DNA from: Asterochloris sp. CNOR1
Taxonomy: Eukaryota > Chlorophyta > Trebouxiophyceae > Trebouxiales > Trebouxiaceae
Length of the DNA stretch: 64,000 nucleotides
Assembly (NCBI GenBank): GCA_963969365.1
Contig: OZ017750.1
Location: forward strand, 3,348,001-3,412,000
Direction of reading: 5' to 3'
The number at the start of each line of letters is the position of its first letter. The first letter of the stretch is position 1. This document shows positions 35,501 to 46,700 of this stretch, piece by piece. Under the pieces are notes generated by a model. The model was not told the origin of the DNA. It saw only the letters and a list, made by a program, of their open reading frames with translations, and made no database searches. The position numbers and the translations under genes were made by a program.

Positions 35501-36830
35501 CCGTGATGCTCAGCTGCCAATGACCCACTGCCCAGCCAAGCAGAGAAGCTGACCAGCCCTCCTCTCAAAGAAGCAGCAGCAGCCAGGCCAGGCCCTGCCT
35601 CATGGCATATGCATGGCCCAACAATGATGCTCATCTGATGGATGTTTGAACTGTTCTGCCCAGCAGATAGCTGACCTTCCCGTGGCGTAGCAGAGGCCAC
35701 CTTCTCCAGCTGGTGCCGGTCACTGCTGGTGCGCGGGCTGACCGTGAAGGCCTGCTCTACCTTGGCCACCGTGTACAGCAGTTCATTCAGCTGAAGGCAT
35801 GAGACGAACCTGTTGGAAGGGTGTCAGGAATGGTACAAGAGCAGCATTGAGACACATCAGTGGTGTCACCTTGTATTCGTTGATGCACTCACAGATGGAG
35901 CCCATGTCTGCAGGGCACGGGAGGGCAGGGTGCTGGGCGGCAGCAGGTGACAGCATGTCAGCAGCGAGCTTAGCAGGCCTGTACTGCAGCAATTGTGCTG
36001 CAACACCCTGTACGCTGCCGGGTAGAAATGGTGCAGACTGCAGAGGTGGCTTGAAGCAATGCAGAAGCACAGACCCAGAGGCATGTCTCTCACCAGCCCG
36101 CAGGTAAAATGCAGCCAAGCGTGTGAGCGCCTCATAGATCCCGCTGTTGGTCTGCAGCAAAGGACTGAAGTGTCAGTGGCTACGCTGCCTTGCCGCTGCC
36201 CCACGCACAGGATGCGGCACAGGATGCGGCACAGGAGTTTGTGCAAATGTCAGATCGGCACTGAGCTAGCGATGGTGAGGAATCTGCAGCTCACATCGCT
36301 CTCTGGAGTGGTGTCCAATATTCTGCACGCCGCATAGGTGGAGAAGGGCAGCACCTCAGGCCGCTCCCACTCACTATCCTCCACCAGCTGTGTCCCGAAG
36401 GTACGCTCAGGGACTCCGACCTGCACAGGCAGGAAGACAATCTCTGCGGGGGCCAGGGCAGGCTGATGTGAGCACCCTCAGTATTACTCCAACAGATCTG
36501 TTGAGGCCTTGCCTCTGTTGGAATCTGCGAGGGGCCTCTGTGTTGTTCTGCTGCCGCATTGCCAAGGTGCCGCTGCTTGTAGGCAGTCCATCCCCTGCAT
36601 ACGGGAGATGTAGGTGATCAGAGCAGAGTCTCAAACCAAGACAGGCTCAAGTAGCCACATGCAGCATAGTTTTTGCACCTGCGTAAGCCCTCGCCCAGCA
36701 GGCACACCGAGCCCAGCACAAGTGCTGAGGTCGTCAGCTGCCAGGCCATGCTGGCATGCTATTGCTGCCTTGTGCTCCAGGCTTTTGAGCAGCTCCAAGA
36801 AGGCCAGCAGGCATTCGAGTGCCTTTCTCA
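32600..36830 (-). CDS. Unrecognised, largely disordered multi-exon protein
   Basis: Several minus-strand open segments with good splice borders suggest one gene. In coding order: about 36830-36680 (RKALECLLAFLELLKSLEHK, ends at a gtgcaa donor), 36420-36305 (VPERTFGTQLVEDSEWERPE; LPFSTYAACRILD), 36160-36095 (NSGIYEALTRLAAFYLRAG), 35912-35876 (MGSICECINEYK), 35812-35680 (LQLNELLYTVAKVEQAFTV), 35190-34900 and 34700-34540 (Ser/Arg/Glu-rich, many RSxS motifs), 33745-33670 (DKVMGVNMRRQEDDYQHTVK), and 32855-32650 (GMVGALMHELEVILHEYLSF; DRLDDILAANKHLLEP). The ordered N-terminal helices and a helical C-terminus flank a disordered middle that may be phosphorylated. I do not recognise the family. Start and stop are not fixed; the 3' end could run into the kinase gene downstream. 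Confidence 0.45.
32820..33325 (-). repeat. Decayed tandem copies of an exon 5' edge
   Basis: The segment at 32820-32866, covering the acceptor and first codons of the exon encoding HTVKGMVGALM, recurs at 33144-33190 and 33273-33318 on the same strand. All share a gcccac/gcaacc...ccc...ac(c/t)gt(g/t)tgcag...gcctgcag pattern; the last two are 129 bases apart. Weaker matches (gcatgcctgcagcac, cgtgcctgcagccag) sit near 33045 and 33485. The first intron copy still reads HTVMGIVGR. Confidence 0.75.
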
Positions 36831-36909
36831 AATTCTGATGCCAGTGACATGAGTGGTCCGGAATCTGCAGAGCTTTGGCTCAAAGCCATGATCAGCCAGG
36901 CCTCTGAGG

Positions 36910-37762
36910 ATGGGTCACCTGAAACCTTTGACACTACAGCTCTGTCAAGCCTGCAGGCAGGTGACATGCATGGCATGCACTGGGCTATTTCAAGTAAAGG
37001 CTTCATCTCAACCACTTCATGACATCAATCAAAGCTTTTTCAGTGTACCAATGCCACCATGTTGGCTTACAGGACGTCAAGGCTTGGCCTGGAGGCATCA
37101 AGTGCACAATGCCTGTTCTGCAAAAAGTCCAGAACAGATACGGGACTCTGCATGGCGGCTGCGTTGGTGAACTTCTGCCTGCCACGATCTGCCAAGATGG
37201 CTGTCTCCTGCAAAAGATGTTGCCACACAAACCCAGTGCCTGGCGTGCAGCAACCCTCGTCGACACAGTCGGCAGCGCTGCATTGGTCACAAAGGTGGAG
37301 AATGCTGGCGTTAGCCTCCACATCAGCGTAGACTATCTGAGCAGGTCAGCAACTGCCTGGCATGATGCTTGCTGCCAGACTGCATCTGCATTCGGTGCGT
37401 CGTGGTCTGCTGAGCTCGCACCTTTCCATGGCTGCAGCATGCCAGGTGATGAGACTTGATTTAGGGCCGGAACATTCTCTTCCGCTTAGGGGCCCTAGCT
37501 CTGCCTGTCTGCCATCGACATTGTGAGGATCTTGAATGAGGTTGCGGGGCACAGCTGGGTCCACATATGTGCAGGCGGTGGGGAGTGCCTCATTGAGGCC
37601 ACTGTGCTAAGGCTGGGCCGGACTATTGCTGTCGTGCAAGTAACACTGAGGAACAAGCAGACAGGCACCCTGACTGCTCACGGAACGCACACAAAGTTCC
37701 TGTCAGGGCCGCCGCCCCACAGGAACATGAAGGCCTCCGAGAAGCCGCAAGCCAAGCTGTGA
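36910..37762 (+). CDS. Hotdog-fold acyl-CoA thioesterase, ACOT13/PaaI-like, complete
   Basis: Exons 36910-36960, 37073-37166, 37251-37344 and 37555-37762 join in frame to 148 aa, the usual size for the family. Key segments are GGIKCTMPVLQKVQNRYG, TLHGGCVATLVDTVGSAALV, VSLHISVDYLS, CLIEATVLRLGRTIAVVQVT and GTLTAHGTHTKFL. The N-x-x-G-x-LHGG-x-x-A-x-L-x-D motif of 4HBT enzymes is intact, including the catalytic-region Asp. It probably hydrolyses acyl-CoA or related thioesters; the substrate cannot be told from sequence. The start ATG at 36910 is preceded by an in-frame stop. The last acceptor is ambiguous: an AG at 37528 also keeps frame and would add nine residues. Confidence 0.9.
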
Positions 37763-38155
37763 CAGCATGCTGGGCCACATTGCAGTTCAGCAGCAGCCTG
37801 GATAAGGCAAAAGAAGTGTTGAGGCGGCGGCAGGTGGAGCAGAGCTCCGTCCCACTCGAGTCAACACTGAAACAAGTGGGGACCTCTGTATGATGCTAAA
37901 CAGCAGTCCCTCAACCTGTAGCACTCAGTGGTCATGATTCTTCACCTCATCTCACATTTCATTTGCTGACAGCATTCGACATATACAATGATGTACACCT
38001 GATACTCATGCATTGCTTGCTGTCATGCATTCACATCCAATGCATCAGTTGATAAGCAGGGGGTGCAGCATGTCATCTGGAGTCACAAAGCTGCACAAGA
38101 GAGACAGAAGGGCTTCCACCTCAGGAGGTGGAGCGCGGGGGTGCCTGGCGATCTC
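37763..38155. other. Intergenic, AT-richer, no gene seen
   Basis: Follows the thioesterase stop. It is less GC-rich than its surroundings and has no open frame with recognisable splice structure. The start is probably the thioesterase 3' untranslated region. Confidence 0.5.
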
Positions 38156-38178
38156 TAGATAGATAGATAGATAGAAAG
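38156..38178. repeat. (TAGA)n microsatellite
   Basis: About five and a half tandem TAGA units ending in a single interruption (gaaa), just before possible minus-strand exons. Confidence 0.9.
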
Positions 38179-38179
38179 A

Positions 38180-38830
38180 TCACTGTATGGCCATGACATC
38201 AGGCAGCTGCAGCTGCCAAACCGACCATGTGGCTGATGCGCACCAGAGGAATGCCAGGCAGGTGGCGCAGGCTGATGGGAGCTGCATGTCGGTGCCAGCC
38301 ATTGTATGGTGCTGCCCTGGCGGCCCGCTGATGACCACGCAGGTCCAATCCTTCCACAATAGCAGCCTGCAGTCAGAGGTAAGAGATCAGGCATGCATGG
38401 GCAAGAGAAATGTGCACTGCCCTTTCAAGGTGGACGCTACCCCCCAGCAAACCCATGTTGAGCCTCAGTGCCCCATGGGGGGCATGGGTTTGCCAGGGTC
38501 AACACCTGAGTTGAAAATCAGGGTCCCTACTGGGTGGGACGAGGCCTGATCCTGCAGAGTGATGGCGGTTTGTAACACAGCCAGGCAGGTACTCATCAGC
38601 CAGCGGCTCACACCTCATGCTCCCTATATGCGGCCTGCACGTCAGCCCAGAATCCCTGCAGCAGGAGGTCTCAGCATGCTGGTGGTGGTCTGGACTGCCA
38701 GCGCTGGTCGTCATCACAAGTGGCCTTGGCCCTTGACCCAGGCGCACACCTACCTCGAGCGCCATTGTTGCAGCCTCCATGAGCTCACACACGGAGACCT
38801 GCAAGACAAACAGGGTCCAACGTACCTATA
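38180..38830 (-). other. Possible small minus-strand gene of unknown function
   Basis: Several short segments have clean borders on the minus strand: about 38802-38758 (encodes CELMEAATMALE before a gtaggt donor), 38647-38627 (AAYREHE before gtgtga), 38558-38514 (SHPVGTLIFN before gtgttg) and 38380-38190 (open to a stop in two frames). The frames of the last junctions do not agree cleanly, so I cannot give a single protein. An overlapping plus-strand frame at 38920-39096 (KVTTRAGLISAVKHSLANPN) is an alternative reading of the adjacent DNA. Confidence 0.25.
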
Positions 38831-39158
38831 GAGGCCTTGAGGTTCCTGCTCAATGTCAGATGCTGCAAAATTCTGTGCTTACGGATGATAGAGCTGACCA
38901 GAGAGCCCATGCGCACAGCATGGCTGGCCAAAAAGTGACAACCAGGGCTGGCCTGATCAGCGCAGTGAAGCACAGCTTGGCCAACCCCAATGCCATGATG
39001 CTGACTCTATGTGACCCGGCCCTGATGCTGGTTCTGCGTGCAAAATCAGAAATGGAGCAAGGCCGCGTGGAGTACGGACTGGAAGTCCTGATTTGAGATA
39101 CACATGCGTACGCTATCTCCGAAGCTGTTACTCTGCTCAGATTCCGTTGACTGGTGGG

Positions 39159-39167
39159 TTAGGGTTT
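39159..39167 (-). promoter_or_regulatory. Telo-box-like motif upstream of the PfkB kinase
   Basis: The plus strand reads TTAGGGTTT, the complement of the plant telo-box AAACCCTAA, about 100 bases before the start codon at 39270. Telo-boxes are known in plant promoters of growth-related genes; a role here is inference from one copy. Confidence 0.35.
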
Positions 39168-39269
39168 ACGAATTCTCCTGCATCACCTTCACAACCCAGT
39201 CGCCCTCAGCTCTGATCAGTTTCGAAGTCTGCTAGATGCAATTGAGGGCCAGCAACACCTCAAGCTGAC

Positions 39270-41246
39270 ATGCCAGATCAGGGTCAGGCTGTGCTCATTG
39301 GGGGATGTGCCCTAGATGTTCAGGTGTGCAGGTGGCCTGTGAGGGTCCTCACAGAGGCGTGCGACATCAAGCTTGAACCTCGCCTCTGATGGCTGCAGGC
39401 AACGCCAGATGCAGGCTCAGAGCTCCAGCCAGGAGGATCTGTTCCAGGCACAGTCACATTCACCAGTGGAGGCGTGGCACGCAACATAGCAGAGTGTCTG
39501 GCCAGGACTCTGCAACTGTGAGCTACGTGCTGGAGTACGCTGCACAGAGCGAGCTGCAACAACTGCTGCCCCTGCCTTTCACACCTTTGCCTCCCTGCAG
39601 GGACTTACAGCAGTGCGCCAAGCCATTGCTGATCAGTGCAGTCGGCGATGATGGCGCCGCACAGCAGCTTGTGCAGCACTGCGAGAGTGTGGGCATTGAT
39701 GTTTCAGGCGTGACCAGGCATCCAGGCTGCCGTACTGCCTGCATCTCCATCACCTACGACAAAGGTGTGGCAGCAGCATGCCCCACGAGACACTCCGGCA
39801 TTCTTTCGAAAGTGCCACCAGGAGCTTTTGGTAGTGGCCTCAATGCAGTGCATGCTCTTCAGTGCTGATCTTGGCACATGCACTTACTGCTTGCCGGCGC
39901 AGTTCATGGAGACGTGCTCAAGAAGTGATCCATGTCAGGCCTGATGCAATGTGTGACTCATCCACTGCAGGTGGGGAGGTGGCGGCCTCTGTTGCAGATG
40001 TCACCCTGCTGGAGCGACAGCTGACCCCTGCAGCGCTGCAGGCGCACAGGAGTGCATTGCAGATGGCCTCCCTGGTCATGCTGGACGCCAATCTGTCACC
40101 AGGGACCCTTAAGGTCATTGCATCAACTGTGCACTGCATGTGAGCTCCCCTTGCACCAAAGCTGCTGCATGCATGCAGCCCCCTGATGCAGATGCAATCC
40201 AGCACTGTGCTGATTAATTACAGGAGCATTGGAGGTGGGGAACAGTGCGATTTGAGTCGCTTCGCCTGGGCATGCAATGTCTTACTGACACAAATGGCTC
40301 TGAAGCAGTTGCTGTGTACCCTGGCGGCTGCACTGGGTGTCGGAGATGCAGTAGCTTTGGAGGACTGAGCTGTTCACCTTAGCCTGGTGCATCTGAAAGC
40401 GGGCTCGTGCTGCTTTCAGGCAGCAGCCCAGATGGCATCAGCTGCCAGCATCCCAGTCTGGTTCGAGCCAGTCTCAGCCCCCAAGGCAGTGAGATGCTGC
40501 AGCTGCCTGCAGCACCTGACCTACCTGTCCCCCAACGCAGCTGAGCTGCTGGCCATTGCCGGTCAGCTGCAGCCTGTTAGCATGCCGGCACTCCCAGCTG
40601 CTGCTGCCGCCCACAGCACACTGCCTGAAGCTCATCAGCAGCTTTGGAGGCTGGCTCCTGCAATTCTCTGTATCCTGAAGGTGGGCAGAAGGTGGGCGCT
40701 GTATTCTGAAGGTGCCTCACCAAAGTATTTTGCAAAGATGTGGGTCTACCTGCCAGGCAGCTGGCAGGTAGATGGCTGCTTGTGTACCAAGTGCACCTGC
40801 TGCTGTGCAGGCTGGCACACAGTGTATTGTTCTCACGCTTGGAGCGCAGGGGGCAGCTTTGTGTCGTCTTAGCTCAGACAGAGAGGCTCTGGAGATGCAG
40901 CACATGCCTGCGGTCCCAGCTCATGTTGTGAGCACAGGGGGCGCCGGAGACTCATTGGTAGCTGGCGCCATGTCAGAGCTTCTCAGAGGGCGTAACCCAC
41001 AGGATGCGCTGGCTTTTGGCATGGTGAGAGAGTCGTTCTGGACAGATAGTGCCACATCTTTCACAACATAAATGTTGGTTCGCTGCGTCCATGCAGGCAG
41101 TGGCCTCAAAAGCCCTGAGTGTCTCGACAAATGTTCCAACAAGTCTGGACGCACAGCAATTGCAAAGACTGGCCAGGGAGACCATGGCCCAGCAGAAGCT
41201 TTTGGAATTGCCATGCAAAGTGCTGCTGCCAGTATCAAGGCTCTAG
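39270..41246 (+). CDS. PfkB-family carbohydrate kinase, probable pseudouridine kinase, complete
   Basis: Exons 39270-39323, 39399-39517, 39601-39764, 39971-40113, 40420-40680, 40811-41023 and 41097-41246 keep frame throughout and give 367 aa. Domain landmarks are the start VLIGGCALDV, TVTFTSGGVARNIAECLA (PfkB signature 1 with GG-x-x-RN), LLISAVGDDGAAQQLVQHCE, WFEPVSAPKAV, LTYLSPNAAELLAIA and the ATP/anion-hole motif STGGAGDSLVAGAM with the catalytic Asp. The FEPVS and SPN-x-x-EL pattern is typical of pseudouridine kinases of the PsuK/PUKI type, which phosphorylate pseudouridine during RNA turnover; this assignment is family-based. The partner pseudouridine-5'-phosphate glycosidase is not seen nearby. 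Confidence 0.87.
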
Positions 41247-41466
41247 ATTCATCAACGGCCACACTTTACTTTTGTTTACTTGCCCACCCTACCCATATGA
41301 GTGGCACTCAACGCAGACCATCTTCCATCCACAGCCCGCTGACTTCCCAGTGGAGGACTCTGCCTGTCCAACACCCCCTGGCTGCATGCTGTATGTAGCC
41401 AAGCCTCCTGGTTGCTCCCAGCTGGATATGCTGCCTGGCCAATGACCAGCATCCTCTTGCGGGACA

Positions 41467-42640
41467 TCATGGCTGGCAGGTCTTGCTGCTGTTGCCTTCT
41501 GGGCTTTTCACGTTGGCGCTCCAAGGCTGCCCAACCACTGGGTCGTGCTGGCAAGCAACAGCAAGCCACTGCGGGCCCAGCCTGTGGGCTACCAGCTGCA
41601 CAGCACCATAAATGGCTGCATACTGTGGGCGCACCCACCCCAGCAGCAGCCCAGCCGCCAGGATGAGGCCCCAGGTTAGCAGCTGGTGAGCTGCTGGCTT
41701 GCTGTCCATCAGAGAGGCAGCCACGGGCGGCAGCAGAAGGTGCAGGCAGATGGTAAAAAAGACCTGAGCAGCACAAGGAGATCCCTTGGCAAGGAACAGG
41801 ATTGCTCATGGGTTGCGCCAGGCACAGTGGCTCAGAATGCAGGACTTGTGCACAAGTTGCGGTGTCGGCTGCAGAACTCACGCTGGCAAAGACGTGCAGC
41901 GGGGTCTGCATGCGTGATGCTGGAAGGATGGAAGCAAATACTGCTGCGTTGAGGGAGAAGCTGCCGCTGAGGGTCTCTGTGGGGCGCTCTGAGTCCGTGC
42001 GGCCGTAGTCATGCACTACCAGGTGCATAGTCAGCAGCCCAAGGATGGATGCAATGATGGAATCACTGCAGGCACAGGCTGGGTCAGTAACAGGGTCTGT
42101 CTGATGGCACCATACCTCTCGCAGCCCAGGCTGCCATGCACTGCAGGTTGCCAGCCCTGCGCGACTTCTGCAACACAGCAGCACACCTGGCCACAGTTCG
42201 TGTCAGGGACTGCATGAGGGGGGAGAGCAGGAACAGTCCTGCGATCAACAGCGCCAGGGCACGGCGCTCCTGCTTCCCTGACATGCAGATGGCAGTGCCA
42301 AAGCTTGCCACAATCACAAAGACTGCTTTGACGTCCTGCAGGCAACGGCTCAGGTTGCCCAGACAGCACTTGCTGCTGTGGGATGCTCAACAGGCTTGCC
42401 TGGTACAGGAGGAGCATGACTCCAAGCATGGCTGCAACTTTGGCGATCTGGGCCTGCAGAGCTCCAGGTGGGGGCAGGGGGCCGTCCGGAGGGAGCTTTC
42501 TGACTTCTGGGCCATTGAACAGAGCATCGTCGTCAGCATTGTCGCCTGCTGCTGGCGCGGACCAGAGGCCCTCGCTCTGCATTAGCTGAGATTCTACAGC
42601 TATGACTGAAGCACACATTATCAACAGTCTGCAGATCTGC
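41467..42640 (-). CDS. PIG-C/GPI2-like subunit of the GPI-GlcNAc transferase, ends uncertain
   Basis: PIG-C is a multi-pass ER membrane subunit of the complex that starts GPI-anchor synthesis. Supported minus-strand exons: about 42640-42345 (ends MLGVMLLLYQASLLSIPQQQ), 42330-42185 (FVIVASFGTAICMSGKQE; LLIAGLFLLSPLMQSLTRTV), 42070-41885 (ASILGLLTMHLVVHDYGR; SFSLNAAVFASILPASRM; LHVFAS) and 41770-41467 (VFFTICLHLLLPPVAASLM; LLTWGLILAAGLLLGW). The run LTRTV...HDYG...SLNAAVFAS...ASR is the conserved core of PIG-C. I could not find the usual N-terminal region with PDNY-like sequence, and the last 40 residues do not match the usual GPWDEA ending, so both ends may be mis-modelled. Confidence 0.72.
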
Positions 42641-42739
42641 AGCCTACTTGGCCACACCCTTCTGGCAAGCAGCACAGACCCATGAACGCTCCCGATCTTT
42701 GATGAGGCAAAGGCTGGCAGGGCAGGACTGCTGCCTCAT

Positions 42740-43600
42740 TTACAAGCTTTTACCGCCCCAGGCAGCTGTGAAACTGCGCTGCAGGCTGCAAGCCCCCAAC
42801 TGCTGCACATTTCTGCCAGGCCATGGCATCAGTCGAGAGTCCGCGCCAGCGATGTGACATGCTGGTGCACAGCATGGCGGCCTCTGCCTCAGTGCTGGAA
42901 CGCATTGCAGCATGTCTTGCAGTGGTACTGCATCAGTGGCCAGCCTCGGCTGCAGCATCAGCAACACAGGAGATCTTTCCACGGGACGCACTAGTGCAGC
43001 CAGTGGGTGCCCTGAGCAATCCAGCAGCTGCTGGGCGGTGAAGTGCCCAAGCAGGACAGCACCATCGCTTGAAGGTTCCCATGAAAGCTAGCAGTGCTTG
43101 ACTCATGACAGTGTGTGCGCCCTTAAGGTACGCTTTCTGTGGCTGCACCACATATTGGCAGTCCTGCAGCAGCTCCGGGAATCTGCCTTGTACCTGGCGC
43201 CAAGGACACTAGCATCCACTGAGCTGCACCGCGCTGACGGCCTCAGTCTTTCTACAAAGCTGCTCCTTTGCGGCAGCCAGCTCCTGCTGCAGGCCAGAAA
43301 GCTGCTGCTGGGTGCTGGCCAGCTCCAGGACAATCCACTCTGACACTGGCCTCCTGTCGCATCGGCGTGTCGACTTGCTGGCGGTTCCCTGGCAGACGCC
43401 ACACGCTGCCGCCGGTCTTGGGGATGCGGCAGCTCTCCCGCTGAGAGCCCCTCCCTGTGTCTGCGCTGTCCCGCAAGAGGCTGTGGGGTGGTCCAGCAGC
43501 ATCATGGCAGCTTCGGCTGCAACAGCCTGTGCATGTACCCTGGCAGCAGCTGACATCAGGTCATGCTGACACAGCAACGTGGTCAAGGCCTGGCAAGCTG
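42740..43600 (-). other. Possible minus-strand coiled-coil gene, unrecognised
   Basis: An open segment with first ATG near 43553 (MSAAARVHAQAVAAEAAMML) runs to about 43230 with a heptad-like tract (LELASTQQQLSGLQQELAAA). After a ctgctgcag acceptor near 43172 comes DCQYVVQPQKAYLKG, and an open frame at 43000-42880 (LLDCSGHPLAALVRPVERSP) may be a further exon. A 72-aa plus-strand ORF starting at ATG 42823 overlaps the last part and is an alternative. I recognise no family. Confidence 0.35.
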
Positions 43601-43934
43601 GGCTCGCTCAAGGCTTGGCGCGCTGGGCTACAAATCAAGAAGCTGAGACAGCAGGCGTGCCTCTGTGGACCAGATGGCCTCAAAATTTGGCACATCAGCC
43701 TTGCATTGGCTGGCATCTGCATGCATATGCATCCCAAATGAGGTATGCAAAGACCACCAAGAGGTGCACGTTCCTGCGCTGCATATACAGTGCTAGCCAT
43801 AGTGCATGCCTTAGCTCCAGACTGGACTTTTCCGACGGCAAGCGGGTAAATGAACAGTTCCCGCTTTCTTTTCCCGTTCTTGGATCATAACAGGAGGCGA
43901 GCGCGCTCCGAAAAGTCTGCGTTAAGCTGGCTCC

Positions 43935-45669
43935 ATGCTCCTCTGTGGATTATTTGTGTGCAAGGACTTGTCGGGGCTGACTGAGGCAACTCACTTCTGG
44001 CCTGTGTGCAACATGGACGAGAAGTATGCACATCAGGGCAGCAGCACACATCAGGGTATTCTGGCGCCCCCAGTGGGCTCCCTCAATCTGCTGTGTGAAG
44101 TGCGCCCTTCAGCCAATGATCAGGTAGCTTGCTCAACCTACCAGCAGATGTGGTCGGGGGGTTGCTGCGCACTGCCAGATCAGCCATCCCACTCTATCTC
44201 TGTGGTGTTGCAGACTCTAGGCCTCCCCATGGACCTCTTTCGGGCTGTGCTTGCTGAGGCAGTGCAGCAGCATGGCACGGCATCAAGCCTGAGGCTCACC
44301 AGCCGCAGCCTAGCACATGCATGTGGGGCAGCACTGGTGACAGGTGAGACTGCGCGCCGAGCACTACTCTTCCCTCCCTGCAGAGTATATGCAGTGCTGC
44401 TGTGCTCACCCCTAAGCTTCAAGGGTGAAGTGCTGTGTCTACAAACTGCAGGCATCCTTTACCTGGAAACACCACTTGATTTCCAGGTGCATTGCCTGTA
44501 CGGAAAAGAGTTGCAGCGCTGGCTATGGCAAAGTGGGTGTCCTCCAGCGCGTCTTCCCCAACTGCATCTTTAGACTGGACGGTGTGGTTCGCACACTTCT
44601 CGGCACAACATCCATCTCATGCTCAGCTGCACGGAGCTCAGGGATGTCACCATCTGCCCCCCATATGTGCCAGGCAGGCGTAACAGGCAGTTCTGGCAAG
44701 CGATCGCCGCTCTAGGCAGGCTCCACGGCAGCCGCCTGCAGCTCCAGGTGCTGAAGCCAGGCGCCTTCCGGATGCTGGCAGCAGAGCCTTTGCTGGCCGC
44801 TCACGTCTCACAAGCCGATCTGAGGTGCCACCCAGCAATGCCATGGAACGCAGCGGATGTGGTCAGCAGCTTGAGCAGCCTCACCAAGCTGACACTGCGC
44901 GACCAGGACTCAGTGCTGGGGCACGCAGGCATGCTGGACGCCCTGCGGCAGCTGTCCGCGCTGCAGTGTCTGCACTGCCCGGGCGACGTCATGCAGACGC
45001 TGCTGGCCAAATCCGTCCCCTGCAGCTGGTCTCTGCTGACAAAGCTGCAGCTCGAAACCTTTCACCCATGACATGCGTGATGCACCGGCCTGGTCCCTTG
45101 TGGGGCAGCAGTGTCCCCAGCTGCAGGCACTGGCCATGGACATGGCCTGCCCACTGTGCCTGACTGCCCTGACCAGCCTGACTTGCAATCACTGGCTGCC
45201 TCAAGACACCCATAGCATTCAATGCTCTCAGCTGGCGAAGCTTCAGTGCTCTCAGCTGGTCGACCTCCATGTGCAAATGGGACCCATTCCCAAACTGCTG
45301 CCCAGCACAATCACCAGCCTCTCCCTAAACCCTGTTCCTCGGCGGCCTCTGTTCGTGGCCAATCTTCAAGATCAGCACCTGAGAAGCCTGGTGCACATCC
45401 GCTGCATGTCCCACTTGATGGATCTTTCAGACATCCAGGGCCTTGTGCCGGCCATTCACCCTGTTCTAGCCACTTCTGTGACACCTGTTGAGCTCACCAT
45501 TCACCCAGCAGCCTTCATCCCGCCAGACATGGATGAGCAACCGTTCCCTCATCTTGGTGCATGGTTTCCGCACCTGCAGCGGGTGCAATTCCATTTGATA
45601 GACCGGGCACTAGCAGAGGCGGTCCTGAATCAGCGGCATGGCTCTCAGCACACTGCAGACTTGTTGTAA
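43935..45669 (+). CDS. F-box-like/leucine-rich repeat protein
   Basis: The likely first exon starts at ATG 43935 and ends at the donor at 44125 (ANDQ|gtagct). The next exon, from 44213, has an F-box-like helix set (LGLPMDLFRAVLAEAV; ASSLRLTSRSLAHACGAAL). The long segment 44600-45669 has irregular leucine-rich repeats (LSSLTKLTLRDQDSV; LRQLSALQCLHCPG; SQLVDLHVQMGPIPKLL; SLVHIRCMSHLMDLS) and ends with a stop at 45667. Between about 45040 and 45075 the open frame shifts by one position with no convincing intron. Such proteins usually act as substrate receptors in SCF ubiquitin ligases; the partner is unknown. Confidence 0.6.
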
Positions 45670-46700
45670 CTCACAAACTGAAGTGCCCAGTATGTGGTGT
45701 GAAGTGTCCCTCTGGCTGCTTGTCGCTACCCTTGTCCGCACGTCCTGAACTAATACTCTGATGAGTTGGCAACATGCAGTGTGAGGTGCTTAGCACCATT
45801 GATCACATGCAACTTTGCACTTGGAGGCTCCGATTGATTAGGTACAGCGCTGGTCAGCCCCAGCTGGGCACACAATGAGACATTGTCTTGGCCAGCAAAT
45901 GTCCTGCTGCCAAGGCCTGCACTCAGCAGCTGTTGAGGTGGTTGCTGCAACTTGTATAGCTTGTCTAGTCATCTCGTTCTACCTGCAGGTCTTGCAGGAT
46001 GGCAACAAGGTCTGAGGTACAGGCACTGCCAGCTCTGCAGGTGGGCCGCATCAGTCAGCTTGCTTTTCTGGGCCAAGTGGCCTGCTGAGGGTCCCAATAA
46101 TTCCCTGTTGATATACCAACAGCCTTGCCAGCTATGTGTAGCTGTTGCCAACAATGGGCTCGTCAGGTGCACCTCCCCATTGTGCATGCCGATGTTCACC
46201 CAAGCTTTGGGCCACTGTATGTCTCTGAGCCATTGACTGCTGCGCAGGCTGTGCTCTCTGCGGCCAAGTGCATGGGAGTTGAGTGGGTCTTCATCTGAGT
46301 CGTTGGCACCCGGTGCCTCATGTCAGGTGCCTGTCAGCCAAGGCAGCACAGCAACACTGCACACCACCACTTCACAGCACCCCCGCACAACATTGTTGCA
46401 CAGCTAAAATTGTGTCTGCAGGTTGCTCAGTGTCAGCAGCGGCTCGGCTGAAGGGTGTGGCCCCCTCCGCCAGGCTTCCCCATTCATCCAGCAGCTGGCA
46501 GGTCAGATTGTTTGGTGGAGGGCCCTTGCGTTTACGAGGTTGCAGACATCTGCAGACACATCGTGTAGCTGGCTGACTAAGAACAGGCTTGCAGGTGCTG
46601 CGACAGTCACAGACACAACGCTTAGAGCCTCATGCTCTCGTCTCCACGACTGTGATTTGCGGTAGCTGCTCGTGGAGCTGCTCACAGAAAGGTCTCGCTC
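45670..46700. other. Intergenic region, no convincing gene
   Basis: About 1 kb after the F-box/LRR gene. Short frames occur on both strands (for example a minus frame 46503-46715 rich in Ser) but none has clear splice structure or a known domain. It may include 5' exons of the next plus-strand gene. Confidence 0.4.

Noticed and set aside
36849-36960. An earlier start for the thioesterase (MSGPESAELWLK frame)
   Set aside because: That frame leaves exon 1 in phase 1, which does not join the phase-0 exon at 37073. The ATG at 36910 gives a clean frame and better family fit.
39155-39168. Telomeric repeat tract
   Set aside because: Only one TTAGGGTTT unit is present. It is better described as a telo-box-like promoter motif, and even that is weak.
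40489-40512. A 24-base intron in the PfkB kinase (gtgaga...ctgcag)
   Set aside because: It is a multiple of three, and reading through it gives a sequence that fits the family between WFEPVSAPKA and LTYLSPN, so it is most simply coding.
42823-43041. 72-aa plus-strand ORF with a true ATG
   Set aside because: It has no recognisable domain and overlaps a likely minus-strand exon with better splice context. Not called, but mentioned as an alternative.
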